Assembly (NCBI GenBank): GCA_028874985.1 | Contig: JAPPGI010000194.1 | Location: 1 to 51,433 of the forward strand | DNA length: 51,433 nucleotides | From: Gemmatimonadota bacterium | Lineage (GTDB): Bacteria; Gemmatimonadota; Gemmatimonadetes; Longimicrobiales; Gaopeijiaceae | Direction: 5' to 3' | In this document: positions 1 through 8,384 of the stretch, one piece after another | How the letters are laid out: the number at the start of each line of letters is the position of its first letter | How positions within the stretch are numbered: position 1 is the first letter of the stretch | Notes under the pieces: generated by a model | Database searches by the model: none | What the model was told of the DNA's origin: nothing | What the model saw: only the letters and a program-made list of their open reading frames with translations | Position numbers and translations under genes: made by a program

Positions 1-51
<51 letters not shown>

Positions 52-181
52 GACGACCGTGCGTGCAAGCCAGCGGCCACCATGGCCCCGACATCGGCAA
101 CACGGCGGGCCTCGCCGCTCAAGGCTGCCCCGGTTGTCACAGGTTGATGTCTCCCCCGAATGCGGTGCTCAAGTCAGGTAG

Positions 182-1366
182 CGCCGAAACAACTGGCGTA
201 ACACGGAACGCATCGACAAAATAATACAGGGTGAAGGGGGCGGAGTCAAGTTCACGACCGGGGACGAAGAGGTGCTCCCGCTGTTCGCGTCGCAGGCGGG
301 GACGGCGATCGCCAACGCGCGCGCCTCCCGGGACGAGCAGCGGGCGCGGGACAGGCTGGAGGCCTGGTCTCCACCTCGCCAGTCGGCGTGGTGGTCCTGG
401 ACGCTGGCACCGGCAATGTCGTGTCGCTGAACCGCGAGGCGAAGCGGATTGCAGAGGCTGTGCAGTTGCCGGACCGCTCGGTCGAGCAACTGGTCGAGGT
501 TGTCACCTGTCGGCGGGCCGACGGGAGCGAGGTCGCCTTGGCGGACTTCCCGCTGGAACGGCTACTCTCGGTGCCCGACGGCCGGAGCGTGAGAACGCTG
601 GTCAATTCGACGCCGATTCACGGACCGGGCGGCGAGGTCGAGTCGGTCGTGGTCACGATGCAGGACCTCGCGCCCTTCCGAGGAGATCGTGCGGATGCGG
701 GCGGAGTTCCTCGCGATCGTGAGCCACGAGCTGCGCACGCCGCTCACCTCGATCCAGGGCTCGGCGGGCGCGGTGCTCTCCGCCGAGCCGGGATTCGCCC
801 GGGCCGAGATGATGCAGTTCTTCCGCATCATCGACGAGCAGGCGGCCCGGATGGGCGGCCTGATCCGGGACCTGCTGGACGCGGGGCGCATCGCGACGGG
901 CACGCTGTCGGTCTCGCCCGAGCCCTCGGACGTGGCGGTGTTGGTGGACTCGGCGAGAACGGGTTTCCTGAGCGGCGGCGGCCGGCACTCGATCATCGCC
1001 GGCTGGCCCGGGGACCTGCCCCACGTGATGGCCGACCGGGAGCGCGTCGTCCAGGTCTTGGGCAACCTGTTCGCGAACGCGGCCCGGTACTCCCCCGAGT
1101 CGTCGCCCATCCGGGTCGCCGCCCGGCGCGAGGGCGCCCACATGGCGATTTCGGTCTCCGACGAGGGCCGGGGCATTCCGCCGGAGCAGCTCCCGCACCT
1201 GTTCAGGAAACACGCCGGCGGCGGCGACGCGGCCCGCGGTCTCGGCAGCGGCCCCGGCCTGGCCATCTGCAAGGGGCTGGTCGAGGCCCACGGCGGGCGC
1301 ATCCGCGCCGACAGTGCCGGGGCGGGCCGGGGCGCCCGTTTCACCTTCACGGTCCCGGTGGCCTAA
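182..1366 (+). pseudogene. GAF-PAS sensor histidine kinase with two frameshifts
   Basis: This is the C-terminal part of a cytoplasmic-type sensor kinase split across three frames. A GAF tail (residues like LFASQAGTAIANAR) is read from about 230. A PAS segment (GVVVLDAGTGNVVSLNREA) follows from about 385. HisKA with the phospho-acceptor motif FLAIVSHELRTPL and an HATPase_c domain (N-box NLFANAARYSP, G-boxes DEGRGIPP and GLGSGPGLAICKG) run from about 680 to the stop at 1366. The GAF-to-PAS step needs one missing base near 365 (a lost C in GAGGCCCTGGTC). The PAS-to-HisKA step needs one extra C near 679. No start codon is visible in the GAF frame, so the N-terminus is missing or shifted. The response regulator lies 76 bp downstream and is its likely partner. 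The nearby poly-C run makes base-calling error as likely as genuine decay. Confidence 0.7.
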
Positions 1367-1442
1367 GAGGCTGCGGCGTCCCTTTGGAGCGGCACCTTCC
1401 GCCCGAGGTCAGGGGGTGGCGCTCCGGGAGGGGCGGGAGCCG

Positions 1443-2112
1443 ATGACGATCCTCGTGGTGGACGACGAGCCCGAGGTGCTCCGCTACGTCCGCGACGTGC
1501 TACGCGCGGCCGGCTACGCCACGTTATCCACGGGCGATCACCGGGAGTTGCCAGGCCTGATCCGTGCCGAGAAGCCCCACCTCGTCCTTCTCGACCTGAT
1601 GCTGCCGGGGACGGACGGCATCAAGCTGATGGAGCAGGTTCCCGAGCTGGCCGATCTGCCGGTCGTCTTCATCTCCGCCTACGGACGCGACGAAACGGTC
1701 GCCAGGGCGCTCGAAGCCGGAGCCGCCGATTACATCGTCAAGCCGTTCTCGCCCACGGAACTCACGGCGAGGGTCCGGGCGTCCCTTCGGAGCCGCGCCG
1801 GGCCCGCGCGCTTCGAACTCGGCGCGCTGTCCATCGACTACGGCAGCCGCCGCGTGACCGTGTCCGGCCGCCCCGTCAGGCTGACGGCCACCGAGTACGA
1901 GGTGCTGCGGGTGTTGTCGAAGAACGCGGGGCGGGTCTCGACCTATCGCTCGCTGCTCCGGCAGGCGTGGAGCAGGCATCCCGGCCCTGTCAACCCGAAG
2001 CTGGTGCACGCCGTCGTGCAGACGCTCCGCCGCAAGCTGGGCGAGGACGGGTTCCCGGGCGGCCTTGATTCTGAACGAGCGCGGGCTCAGATACCGCATG
2101 CCTGCGCCGTGA
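1443..2112 (+). CDS. OmpR/PhoB-family response regulator, frameshifted near the C-terminus
   Basis: Two-component response regulator for the kinase just upstream. Residues 1-115 form a receiver domain: acidic pair DDEPE near residue 9, phospho-acceptor Asp in LVLLDLMLPG near residue 51, conserved Lys in IVKPF near residue 100. Residues 125-220 form a winged-helix DNA-binding domain (LTATEYEVLRVL, then VHAVVQTLRRKLGEDG). After the recognition helix the frame opens into unrelated sequence. Shifting by one base around 2050-2064 restores the expected wing (LILNERGLRYRMP) and a TGA stop at 2110-2112, so one extra base is inferred in the GGGTTCCCGGGCGG tract. The ATG at 1443 gives a typical N-terminus (MTILVVDDEP). 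Its regulon cannot be told from the sequence. Confidence 0.8.
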
Positions 2113-2420
2113 CCTGTTACCGAAACCGCCCACCCGCCCCTCCGTCGTGCCGATCTCGCTCCGACACCGCCCCCGCGGGACCTTCCGTTCCAACGCCATC
2201 CGGATTCAGCTACGTTGCATGCTCCGATGCTCCGCCGACCGCGAACATCTTCGATTGCCCGGACCAAGGCCCGGCGTTCAGCCGAAGTCCCGCCAATTGA
2301 TGCGGTTTTTCCGCCGTTACGATACCGTGGAACCATACATCGCCCGGACGCAGGAAAACGCAGATCGTGCAGTCCCGTTTGACTTTAGGCGACTTCCTGC
2401 CGGGATTCGGACCTCAGGTG
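2113..2420. other. Intergenic stretch without recognisable gene
   Basis: About 300 bases lie between the regulator stop and the first dispersed repeat. Open frames here are short and resemble no family I know. No terminator hairpin with a T-tract is evident. Confidence 0.5.
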
Positions 2421-2551
2421 CTCTGCCGGGCTGGCAAGGCGCGACGAGGGGCCAATAGCAGCGCTATTGGGCTGAGGAGCAACGCAGAGCGCAGCGGCCC
2501 AGCGCGGATGCATCGCGGCTCGACTGCCGGGGGGATTCTGTCCGCGGGCTG
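2421..2551 (-). repeat. Dispersed palindromic repeat, copy 1
   Basis: Full-length copy of a repeat also found at 8231-8354 and 13791-13942, with partial copies at 7728-7773 and 10846-10921. The core is a perfect inverted repeat at 2452-2470 (CCAATAGC-AGC-GCTATTGG). It is flanked by conserved arms containing GGCTGGCAAGGCGCGACGAG and GAGCAACGCAGAGCGCAGC, and a terminal GTCCGCGGGCTG block. Read on the minus strand the far arm encodes a peptide like LAARGQNPPGSRAAMHP, which recurs in the other copies. The element abuts the TAG stop codon of the methyltransferase gene at 2552-2554. Confidence 0.85.
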
Positions 2552-3613
2552 CTAGGCCGCCGTCGGCCCGGTGTCCGGCCGCCCCCGGTGCGGGCGGGGG
2601 TTCCTCCGCCGACCACGGGCCGTCCACACCCGGAAGGGCCCGCCGTCGCCGGCCGCGCGGACATCGCTGAAGCTGCGCTCCAGCAGACGCGTGACGGGAA
2701 GGCGGCGCTGGGCGACCAGGGTGAGTCCGCCACCCGGCCTCAACACACCCGGTGCATCACGGGCCAGCTCCTCGACCGTGCGGAGGCTCTGGGCCCGGCC
2801 CGCGTGTATCGGCGGGTTGGACACGATCAGGTCGAAGGGACCCGTTACGGCGGAGATTCCGTCTCCGAGGACCACTGTCCCGCCCGGGACGTTTCGCGCG
2901 GCCGCGGCCAGCGAGGTCGCGTCCGTGTCCAGCAGGACCACTTCGGCCTCGCGACCTGCTCGCTCCAGAGCCGCCGCGGCGACGGGTCCCGTGCCCGCGC
3001 CGAAGTCCAGAATCCGGGCGCCTGCCGGGATCCGGGGCAGGCAGTCGATGAGCAGGGCCGTGGCCGGGTCGAGACGGCCGCAGGCGAACACGCCCGGGTA
3101 GAAGGTCCACTCGCGCTCGCCCGTGCCCCAGGAGACGGGCGAGCGGATCTCCCAGCTGCCGAGACCGTCCGGGTGGGGCGGGGTCAGGCGCCGGGTGGCG
3201 ACGAGCACGCGGCAGCGGCGCTTGATCAGGACCGCGCGCGGACCGTCGGTACCCGGCGGGAAGTGCCGCGCGGCCGAGCGGATCCCTTCGTGGTTTGCGC
3301 CGTAGAGGTGTACCCCGGCGCCGTCCGCCACCCGGGCCGCCGCGGCGTGCAGGAGCATGGCGGCTTCGCGCGAGGAGCGAGGCATGCGTACCCAGGCCTC
3401 GCCGAAGAGGCCGGGTGGCGGCCACGGCGTGCAGAGTTGGCCGGGCACGAGGATGCGGTGCCACCGGGTCACCGTGTGTCCGGAGTCTTCCAGAGCGCGG
3501 GCGAGGTGGGGGGCGGGGTCGGCCAGCACCAGGGCCGTGGAGTCGCGTGGGGGGGTCGCCGTATCGGTGGGGGGTCGCTTGCGCGTCCACTCGGCCGCCA
3601 CCGGCGACGCCAT
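2552..3613 (-). CDS. RsmC/RlmG-like class I SAM-dependent RNA methyltransferase
   Basis: Likely 16S or 23S rRNA guanine-N2 methyltransferase acting in the cytoplasm. The C-terminal half is a Rossmann methyltransferase: SAM-binding motif ILDFGAGTGPVAA near residue 203, and the catalytic signature SNPPIHAG near residue 266 (NPPFH in RsmC/RlmG). The N-terminal half (residues 20-180) matches the degenerate duplicated domain of this family. The length, about 353 residues, fits RsmC. The ATG at 3613 is preferred over an upstream GTG because it lies just after the stop of the upstream phospholipase gene. The two genes are 17 bp apart and probably cotranscribed. Whether the target is G1207 of 16S rRNA or G1835 of 23S rRNA cannot be decided here. 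Confidence 0.8.
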   Translation of the reverse strand: MASPVAAEWTRKRPPTDTATPPRDSTALVLADPAPHLARALEDSGHTVTRWHRILVPGQLCTPWPPPGLFGEAWVRMPRSSREAAMLLHAAAARVADGAGVHLYGANHEGIRSAARHFPPGTDGPRAVLIKRRCRVLVATRRLTPPHPDGLGSWEIRSPVSWGTGEREWTFYPGVFACGRLDPATALLIDCLPRIPAGARILDFGAGTGPVAAAALERAGREAEVVLLDTDATSLAAAARNVPGGTVVLGDGISAVTGPFDLIVSNPPIHAGRAQSLRTVEELARDAPGVLRPGGGLTLVAQRRLPVTRLLERSFSDVRAAGDGGPFRVWTARGRRRNPRPHRGRPDTGPTAA

Positions 3614-3630
3614 GTCGCCGCGTCGCGGGG

Positions 3631-5082
3631 TCACAGCAGGGCGCTGACCAGCCCGGCCACGTTCTCGGCCAGCCTGCGCGGCCACCGCCTCGTCACCCAC
3701 CGGGCGGCGTCCACCCGGCGGCAGTCCTCCAGATAGCGCATCTGCAGGAGGCGGAGCTGGGAGGTGAAGTCGCTGTCGTAGATGAGCGTGCTGACCTCGA
3801 AGTTGATCTCGAAGCTCCGCCGGTCGAGGTTGGCCGTGCTGACGAGGGAGAAGTCCCGGTCCACCGTGATGGTCTTCGCGTGGAGGAGGCCGCTGGTGAA
3901 CTCGTGCACCTCCGCGCCCGCGTCCAGCAGCGTCTCGTAGAAGCTGCGGCTGGCCAGCGCCACCAGCGGCGAGTCGTTGCGCGCGGGTACCACGATCACG
4001 GTGCGCACTCCCCGGATGGCCGCCGTGGTGAGTGCGGCAAGCGTCCCGTCGTCGGGGACGAAGTAGGGCGTCGTCAGGATCAGTTCCTCGCGCGCCATGT
4101 GGACGGCGGACTGGACGACCCGGACGAGAGCCTGATTCTGGAAGTTCACACCGGTACCGACGATCTGCACGATGCGGCCGTCCGCGTGTTCCTCCGGCGT
4201 AAAGGCGATGAGGTGATCCAGGTTCTCGGTGGTGTCCATGTACCAGTCTTCGATGAAGAGCGCCTGCAGATCGGAGACCGCCGGCCCCTCGATGCGCAGC
4301 GTCGCGTCGACCCAGGGCGCGAACCGCGGCTTGGGATGAAAGGCCTCCGAGGCCAGGTTGTGGCTTCCGGTATAGCCCACCCTGCCGTCCACCACCGCGA
4401 TCTTCCGGTGGTTGCGCATGTCGAACCGGATCGAAACGATCTGGGTGATGCGGGTGGGCAGGGCCGCCACGACCTGAACACCGGCGTCCCGCAGCCGGCG
4501 GCAGAGTTCCGACTTGAGGAAGTCGCCGGAGCCCACGTTGTCCACGAGCAGCCGACAGTCGACCCCCCTTGCCCTTGCACTTGCCAGCGCCTCGGCCACC
4601 GCCTGCCCCACGTCGTCATCGAGATAGATGTAGAAGAGGAGGTGAACGTGGTGCTCGGCCCCGTCGATATCCTCGACCAGCGACCTGACGAAGCTGTCGG
4701 CGGTGGCCAGCAGCGCCAGCCTGTTCCCCTGCCGGGGCAGGGTGTCGTCTCCGAGGCGAGCCAGGCGGGCGATGGATTCCGTGCCCCACGGCACGACCGC
4801 CGTTCCGCCGGCCGAACTCCAGGCCTTCCGCACCACCCGCCGGATGTTCTTCTGGATCGTGCGGTGCCTGCGCTTCCGCCGACTCCCGGTGCGAACCTCT
4901 CCCACCGCCAGGTACAGGACGATGCCGGCGACCGGCATGGCGACGATTACGAGGATCCAGGCCAGAGACGACGGCTGGCGCACCCGGGGCCTCAGCAGCA
5001 CGAACACGACGAAGACCGCGTTTAGGACGAACAGTCCGGCGGCGGAAGCAAAGGCGGCGAACGCGTCGAAGTTCTCGAACAT
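3631..5082 (-). CDS. cls: Cardiolipin synthase-type phospholipase D protein
   Basis: Membrane-bound phosphatidyltransferase that condenses two phosphatidylglycerols (or PG with another phospholipid) to cardiolipin. Two N-terminal hydrophobic segments (about residues 8-30 and 40-62, PLDc_N-like) are followed by two PLD catalytic domains. Both HxK(x4)D motifs are intact: NHRKIAVVDGRVGYTGS near residue 225 and LLHAKTITVDRDFSLVSTAN near residue 398. The length of 483 residues is typical of bacterial ClsA. It is first in a short minus-strand pair with the methyltransferase at 2552-3613. Family membership is firm; the exact donor substrates are inferred. Confidence 0.9.
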   Translation of the reverse strand: MFENFDAFAAFASAAGLFVLNAVFVVFVLLRPRVRQPSSLAWILVIVAMPVAGIVLYLAVGEVRTGSRRKRRHRTIQKNIRRVVRKAWSSAGGTAVVPWGTESIARLARLGDDTLPRQGNRLALLATADSFVRSLVEDIDGAEHHVHLLFYIYLDDDVGQAVAEALASARARGVDCRLLVDNVGSGDFLKSELCRRLRDAGVQVVAALPTRITQIVSIRFDMRNHRKIAVVDGRVGYTGSHNLASEAFHPKPRFAPWVDATLRIEGPAVSDLQALFIEDWYMDTTENLDHLIAFTPEEHADGRIVQIVGTGVNFQNQALVRVVQSAVHMAREELILTTPYFVPDDGTLAALTTAAIRGVRTVIVVPARNDSPLVALASRSFYETLLDAGAEVHEFTSGLLHAKTITVDRDFSLVSTANLDRRSFEINFEVSTLIYDSDFTSQLRLLQMRYLEDCRRVDAARWVTRRWPRRLAENVAGLVSALL

Positions 5083-5101
5083 GCCTGCCAGGGTGCCACG
5101 G

Positions 5102-5734
5102 CTACCGGCGCCGGGGCGGCACGATCATGATGTGGGCGCCGGGCGTGCCGGGAAACATTAGCCATGGTCCCCCTTCCCGGGGCTGGAGCGAGAGACCCGT
5201 CGACCCGGGCGTGGCTCCCGGGATGTAGATGACCCAGCGCACCCGGCCCTCGGCCGTGCGGCTGCCGGAATCCCATGTTCCGTCAAAGATGTATTGCGTT
5301 GCCGACATTGCCGGCATCGGCAGCGTTCCCGCCTCCATCTCCTCGTAGCGAATCCGGTAGCGTTCCTCGTGCGAAACGCCATCGGCGTCCAGTTCCCGTC
5401 CCCGGGCGAAATAGGGTTCCAGCGAGGCATGGTAGCACGCGCTGGAAAACCTCTCGCGGGCGGGATTCGAGGCCAGGCATACGAGGTCGTTGGACCCCCG
5501 CCTCAGCTCGACCACGCTGCCGTCGGCCGCATATCCCAGAATGCGGGCCCCCTCGGCCATGTCCTCCGGTGCGGCGACCAGCGCCTGCGCGATCTGTTCG
5601 TCGGGGTTTGCCACCTGCGGCGACGCGCCTCTCCAGGCGCCGGAGACCGCCAGGACGGCCAGGGCTCCCCGGGCCCCCCGGGTGAATCCGCCGGTTCGAT
5701 GGCATCCCCGGGCTTCCAGGGTCAAGCCTTCCAT
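5102..5734 (-). CDS. Hypothetical secreted protein, about 210 residues
   Basis: I do not recognise a named family. The N-terminal region has a basic stretch and a short hydrophobic segment (ALAVLAVSGAWRGASP), compatible with export. The body is acidic, with an R/E-rich helix (HEERYRIRYEEMEAG) and a C-terminal part rich in beta-type residues (RVRWVIYIPGATPGSTGLSL). The ATG at 5734 is chosen because AGGAGG lies 8 bp upstream of it; the first ATG at 5740 sits immediately against that Shine-Dalgarno sequence. It ends 20 bp before the phospholipase start and may be cotranscribed with it. Confidence 0.6.
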   Translation of the reverse strand: MEGLTLEARGCHRTGGFTRGARGALAVLAVSGAWRGASPQVANPDEQIAQALVAAPEDMAEGARILGYAADGSVVELRRGSNDLVCLASNPARERFSSACYHASLEPYFARGRELDADGVSHEERYRIRYEEMEAGTLPMPAMSATQYIFDGTWDSGSRTAEGRVRWVIYIPGATPGSTGLSLQPREGGPWLMFPGTPGAHIMIVPPRRR

Positions 5735-5927
5735 TTTCATCCCTCCTGGTTGCTGTTTCCGCATTCCTCAGCGCCCGGCAGCGTCCAACATTCCGCGCAT
5801 CCGACCGGCGCGCCAGAGTCACCGGTGGCAGCCCGTGGCCGAACCCGCGAGCGCGCGGGCAGGATATGTATAGCGCCGACGGGGGATTAGGAAGGGGCAA
5901 CGGCCGCGCCCCCGGTTCACGGGAACG

Positions 5928-6914
5928 GTGGCTGGCTTCCGGCGACCATCCTCATGCAGATTGAGTCCCTACCGAAGCTCTTCGACATCGGGACGATTCA
6001 TTGCGCCTACCAGCCCGTGGACAAGCCTGCTGGTCGTGAAGGACGGGCGGCTGGTGGTTGAGCGGTACTTCGGAGGTGTCACCCGGGATGTTCTGCACGA
6101 CACCCGCTCGGTCACGAAGAGCGTTCTCTCGGCTCTCGTCGGCATCGCCATCGCGCAAGGAGACATCCCGGGTGTCGAGCAACCCATCGGCGGATACCTC
6201 GACTCCGTGGTGAGCGACCTGGAGCCGGAGAAGGCCGCGATCACGATCGAGCATCTGCTGACCATGACCGGTGGCTTCCAATGGAACGAAACCGGCGGTT
6301 ACGGAGACTACCTGAACTGGATTCACTCAAACGACCACCTCGGCTACCTGCTGCGGAGACCCCTCGTCGCAGAGCCCGGCACGCGCTTCACCTACAATTC
6401 GGCTGCCGTGCACCTGCTCGGTGTGGTGCTGGAACAGGCCACGGGGAAGGACCTGCCGCAACTGGCGGATGAGGTGCTCTTCGGCCGCATCGGCGTGGCG
6501 AGGAGCAAGTGGGAACCGTTGGTCCGCGGATACAATGGAGGGGCAGGGCTGGACCTGCGTCCCAGGGACCTGGCTCGTCTCGGCCAGCTCTACCTCCAGA
6601 GGGCTTCCAGCGGCAGTCAGCGGATCATTCCGGCCGAGTGGATCGAGCGCTCGACGGTCTCGCGATTCGGATGGCGTGATGACGCGGGCGCCCTGGGTGG
6701 GGTCTCCTACGGCTTCCTGTGGTGGGTCGCGCCGGAGGCTCAGGACCCCCTGTACCTGGCGCGGGGCCACGGAGGGCAGCACGTGGTGGTGGTGCCAAGG
6801 CGGAATCTCGTGTTGGTCACGACCACCGACTGGCTCAATGTCCCGGACGCGGTCCGCTACCAGCGGATCACGCTGGACCTGCTGGCGAAGTACATGATTC
6901 CCGCCTTCCGGTAG
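5928..6914 (+). CDS. Serine hydrolase, beta-lactamase/DD-peptidase (class C) fold
   Basis: Penicillin-binding-protein-like hydrolase. The catalytic SxxK tetrad is in DTRSVTKSVLSAL near residue 62. The second motif YxN is FTYNSAAVH near residue 150, and the third, HGG, is in ARGHGGQHVVVVP near residue 285. The core from LLVVKDGRLVVERYFGG onward aligns well with 6-aminohexanoate-dimer hydrolase/esterase relatives. The first 35 residues (Ser/Arg/Pro-rich) look foreign to the family and lack a clean signal peptide, so the start may be wrong or a frameshift may sit near 5960-6030. The substrate is unknown. Confidence 0.8.
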   Translation: MAGFRRPSSCRLSPYRSSSTSGRFIAPTSPWTSLLVVKDGRLVVERYFGGVTRDVLHDTRSVTKSVLSALVGIAIAQGDIPGVEQPIGGYLDSVVSDLEPEKAAITIEHLLTMTGGFQWNETGGYGDYLNWIHSNDHLGYLLRRPLVAEPGTRFTYNSAAVHLLGVVLEQATGKDLPQLADEVLFGRIGVARSKWEPLVRGYNGGAGLDLRPRDLARLGQLYLQRASSGSQRIIPAEWIERSTVSRFGWRDDAGALGGVSYGFLWWVAPEAQDPLYLARGHGGQHVVVVPRRNLVLVTTTDWLNVPDAVRYQRITLDLLAKYMIPAFR

Positions 6915-6944
6915 CCTCCCGAATCCCCCCCTGGCGTCTGCCGG

Positions 6945-7427
6945 TCAGCCTCGCGGCGGAGGCCCGGCTCCCGGAAAGCGGACGATTCGGGGCGGGTGGG
7001 ATTCGGCCTCCAGGAAGCGCATCAGCCCGGCCCTGGATACCGTCGTGGTCTTCGAGTTGTCGAGCGGGTGGAAGTTGAGGGGCTCCCGTTCCAGCAGTTC
7101 CGCGTCGAGCGCCACGCGGACGACACCGGAGACGTCGTTCAGGATCGCGAAGGGAGAAACGGAGCCTCCCCGAATCCCCAGGTAGCCCGCGAGCCGGCGC
7201 GCGCTGCAGAATGTCAGCCGCTTGGTGCCCAGTTCGCCCGCGAGCCACTTCAGATCCACCTTCCGGTCGCTGAGGCACGAGACCAGCCAGTGCCGTTCCT
7301 TCTTGTCGCGCACGAACAGGTTCTTGGAATGTGCTCCCGGGATCCTGCCGCGAAGCCGGAGTGCCTCTTCCACCGTGAAGACGGGGTCGTGGTTCATGGT
7401 TTCGTGGGCGACGCCGAGTTCATCCAA
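6945..7427 (-). CDS. Prolyl-tRNA deacylase, ProX/YbaK family
   Basis: Trans-editing enzyme predicted to hydrolyse mischarged Ala-tRNA(Pro) (ProXp-ala type). Family signatures are DPVFTVEEALRL, the lysine-centred GAHSKNLFVRDKK, SVSPFAILND and the C-terminal NFHPLDNSKTTTVS. The listed start is a TTG giving MDELG. The same frame continues upstream with LLHRLDELG, as in most family members, but without a clear ATG or GTG, so the true start may lie 30-60 bp further upstream. The gene stands alone, convergent with the serine hydrolase gene. Confidence 0.85.
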   Translation of the reverse strand: MDELGVAHETMNHDPVFTVEEALRLRGRIPGAHSKNLFVRDKKERHWLVSCLSDRKVDLKWLAGELGTKRLTFCSARRLAGYLGIRGGSVSPFAILNDVSGVVRVALDAELLEREPLNFHPLDNSKTTTVSRAGLMRFLEAESHPPRIVRFPGAGPPPRG

Positions 7428-7632
7428 TCGGTGCAGGAGGTCGGCAGGCCCCCTTGGGGAACGGCCGCCGATCAGCTTGGGCAGGGTGCCGTGCAGAGTC
7501 CGGAATCTCCTTCTGGTGGCGGGCGGAGCGAGACCCTATGTTGTCAAATGTCCCGCCTTTTGTCCAAACTGGCGTCCCGCGCGGGCCTTGCGTCTCCGCC
7601 TGCGCCCAGGCTCTACGATTGAGGAGGCTCAG
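7428..7632. other. Intergenic stretch, divergent promoter region
   Basis: About 200 bases between the ProX gene and the possible upstream start of the lipoprotein gene. It probably holds divergent promoters. I see no convincing conserved gene or RNA structure. Confidence 0.4.
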
Positions 7633-7727
7633 TTGTCTCGACACAAGACCGACACGCCGGACTTCTCACACCCCGATTCCGACTCGCGCAGTGCTCCCGG
7701 GCTCTCGGGGCGGCGCGCAGTTCCCTT

Positions 7728-7773
7728 GGCAGCCCGCGGACGGAATCCCCCCGGCACTCGACCGGCGATGCTA
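7728..7773 (+). repeat. Dispersed repeat, partial copy
   Basis: This 46-bp segment matches one arm of the dispersed repeat (GGCAGCCCGCGGACGGAATCC, then the ACTCG...CGATG part). Read on the plus strand it encodes LAARGRNPPGTRPAM, nearly the same peptide as in the copies at 2421-2551 and 13791-13942. The palindromic core is absent here. The copy ends at the ATG that can serve as the start of the following lipoprotein. Confidence 0.75.
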
Positions 7774-8199
7774 GCGCACCACGTGCTCCCCGGGGTGGTT
7801 CCCGCCCTGGTGGCGATGTTCCTCGCGGTGGGTTGCGAGGAAGATCCCGTCAAGACCGAGCCGCCCCCGGACCTCACGGGAACCTACGACCTCCTCTCCC
7901 TGCAATACCCGAACAACCCTCCCGTCGGTCCGCCGGTTGCGACCGGAACATTCTCAGTAGAGCAGACTTCGGTGGAGGGGCAGGAGGCAACCGGGACGTT
8001 CGCAATGGATGTCACGATTAGCACTCCCCCGCTCGAGCTCACGGACAAGGGCAGCTACAGCAATCGCTTCGACGGCACGTGGGAGCAGTCGGGCGCCTTG
8101 CAGACCAAGGGCACCTACACCTTCTCCAATGATACGCTGGCGGTGGTGGTCACCGAGCCGCCGCTCGCCGTTTCCACCACCATCTGGAAACGAAGGTAG
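7768..8199 (+). CDS. Small lipoprotein of unknown function
   Basis: Protein of 143 residues with a lipoprotein signal peptide (VVPALVAMFLAVGC, lipobox AVGC near residue 23), then a mature part starting EEDPVKTEPPP. The body looks like repeated beta strands (GTYDLLSLQY, GTFSVEQTS, GTFAMDVTI, GTYTFSNDTLAVVV), resembling lipocalin-like or DUF4923-type small domains; I cannot name the family. The start used is the ATG at 7768. The frame is open upstream to a TTG at 7633 with GAGGAGG 5 bp before it, which would place the partial repeat inside the N-terminus. Confidence 0.65.
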   Translation: MLAHHVLPGVVPALVAMFLAVGCEEDPVKTEPPPDLTGTYDLLSLQYPNNPPVGPPVATGTFSVEQTSVEGQEATGTFAMDVTISTPPLELTDKGSYSNRFDGTWEQSGALQTKGTYTFSNDTLAVVVTEPPLAVSTTIWKRR

Positions 8200-8230
8200 A
8201 ATGAACCGGCCCGGCCGCTTCCGTTGCGGG

Positions 8231-8354
8231 GGCTGGCAGCCCGTGGACAGCTGATGCCTCCAAGGCTGCGCTCTGCGTTGCTCCTCAGACCAATAGCGCC
8301 GCTATTGGCCCCTCGTCGCGCCTTGCCAGCCCGGCGCCTCGCCGCTCTCGGTGC
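8231..8354 (+). repeat. Dispersed palindromic repeat, copy 2
   Basis: Full copy in the opposite orientation to copies 1 and 4. The inverted repeat core is CCAATAGC-GCC-GCTATTGG at 8290-8308. Flanks carry GGCAGCCCGTGGAC, CTGCGCTCTGCGTTGCTCCTCAG and CGCGCCTTGCCAGCCCGGCG. With the copy at 13791-13942 it shares a further terminal block (GGCGCCTCGCCGCTCTCGGTGC) that copy 1 lacks. It lies 30 bp beyond the 3' end of the pst operon. Confidence 0.85.
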
Positions 8355-8384
8355 CCGGGCGGCTCTATCCCCGGACTGCCGAGC

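Noticed and set aside
3295-5025. 576-codon plus-strand frame opposite the phospholipase gene
   Set aside because: Shadow of cls; no recognisable motif and composition typical of antisense frames.
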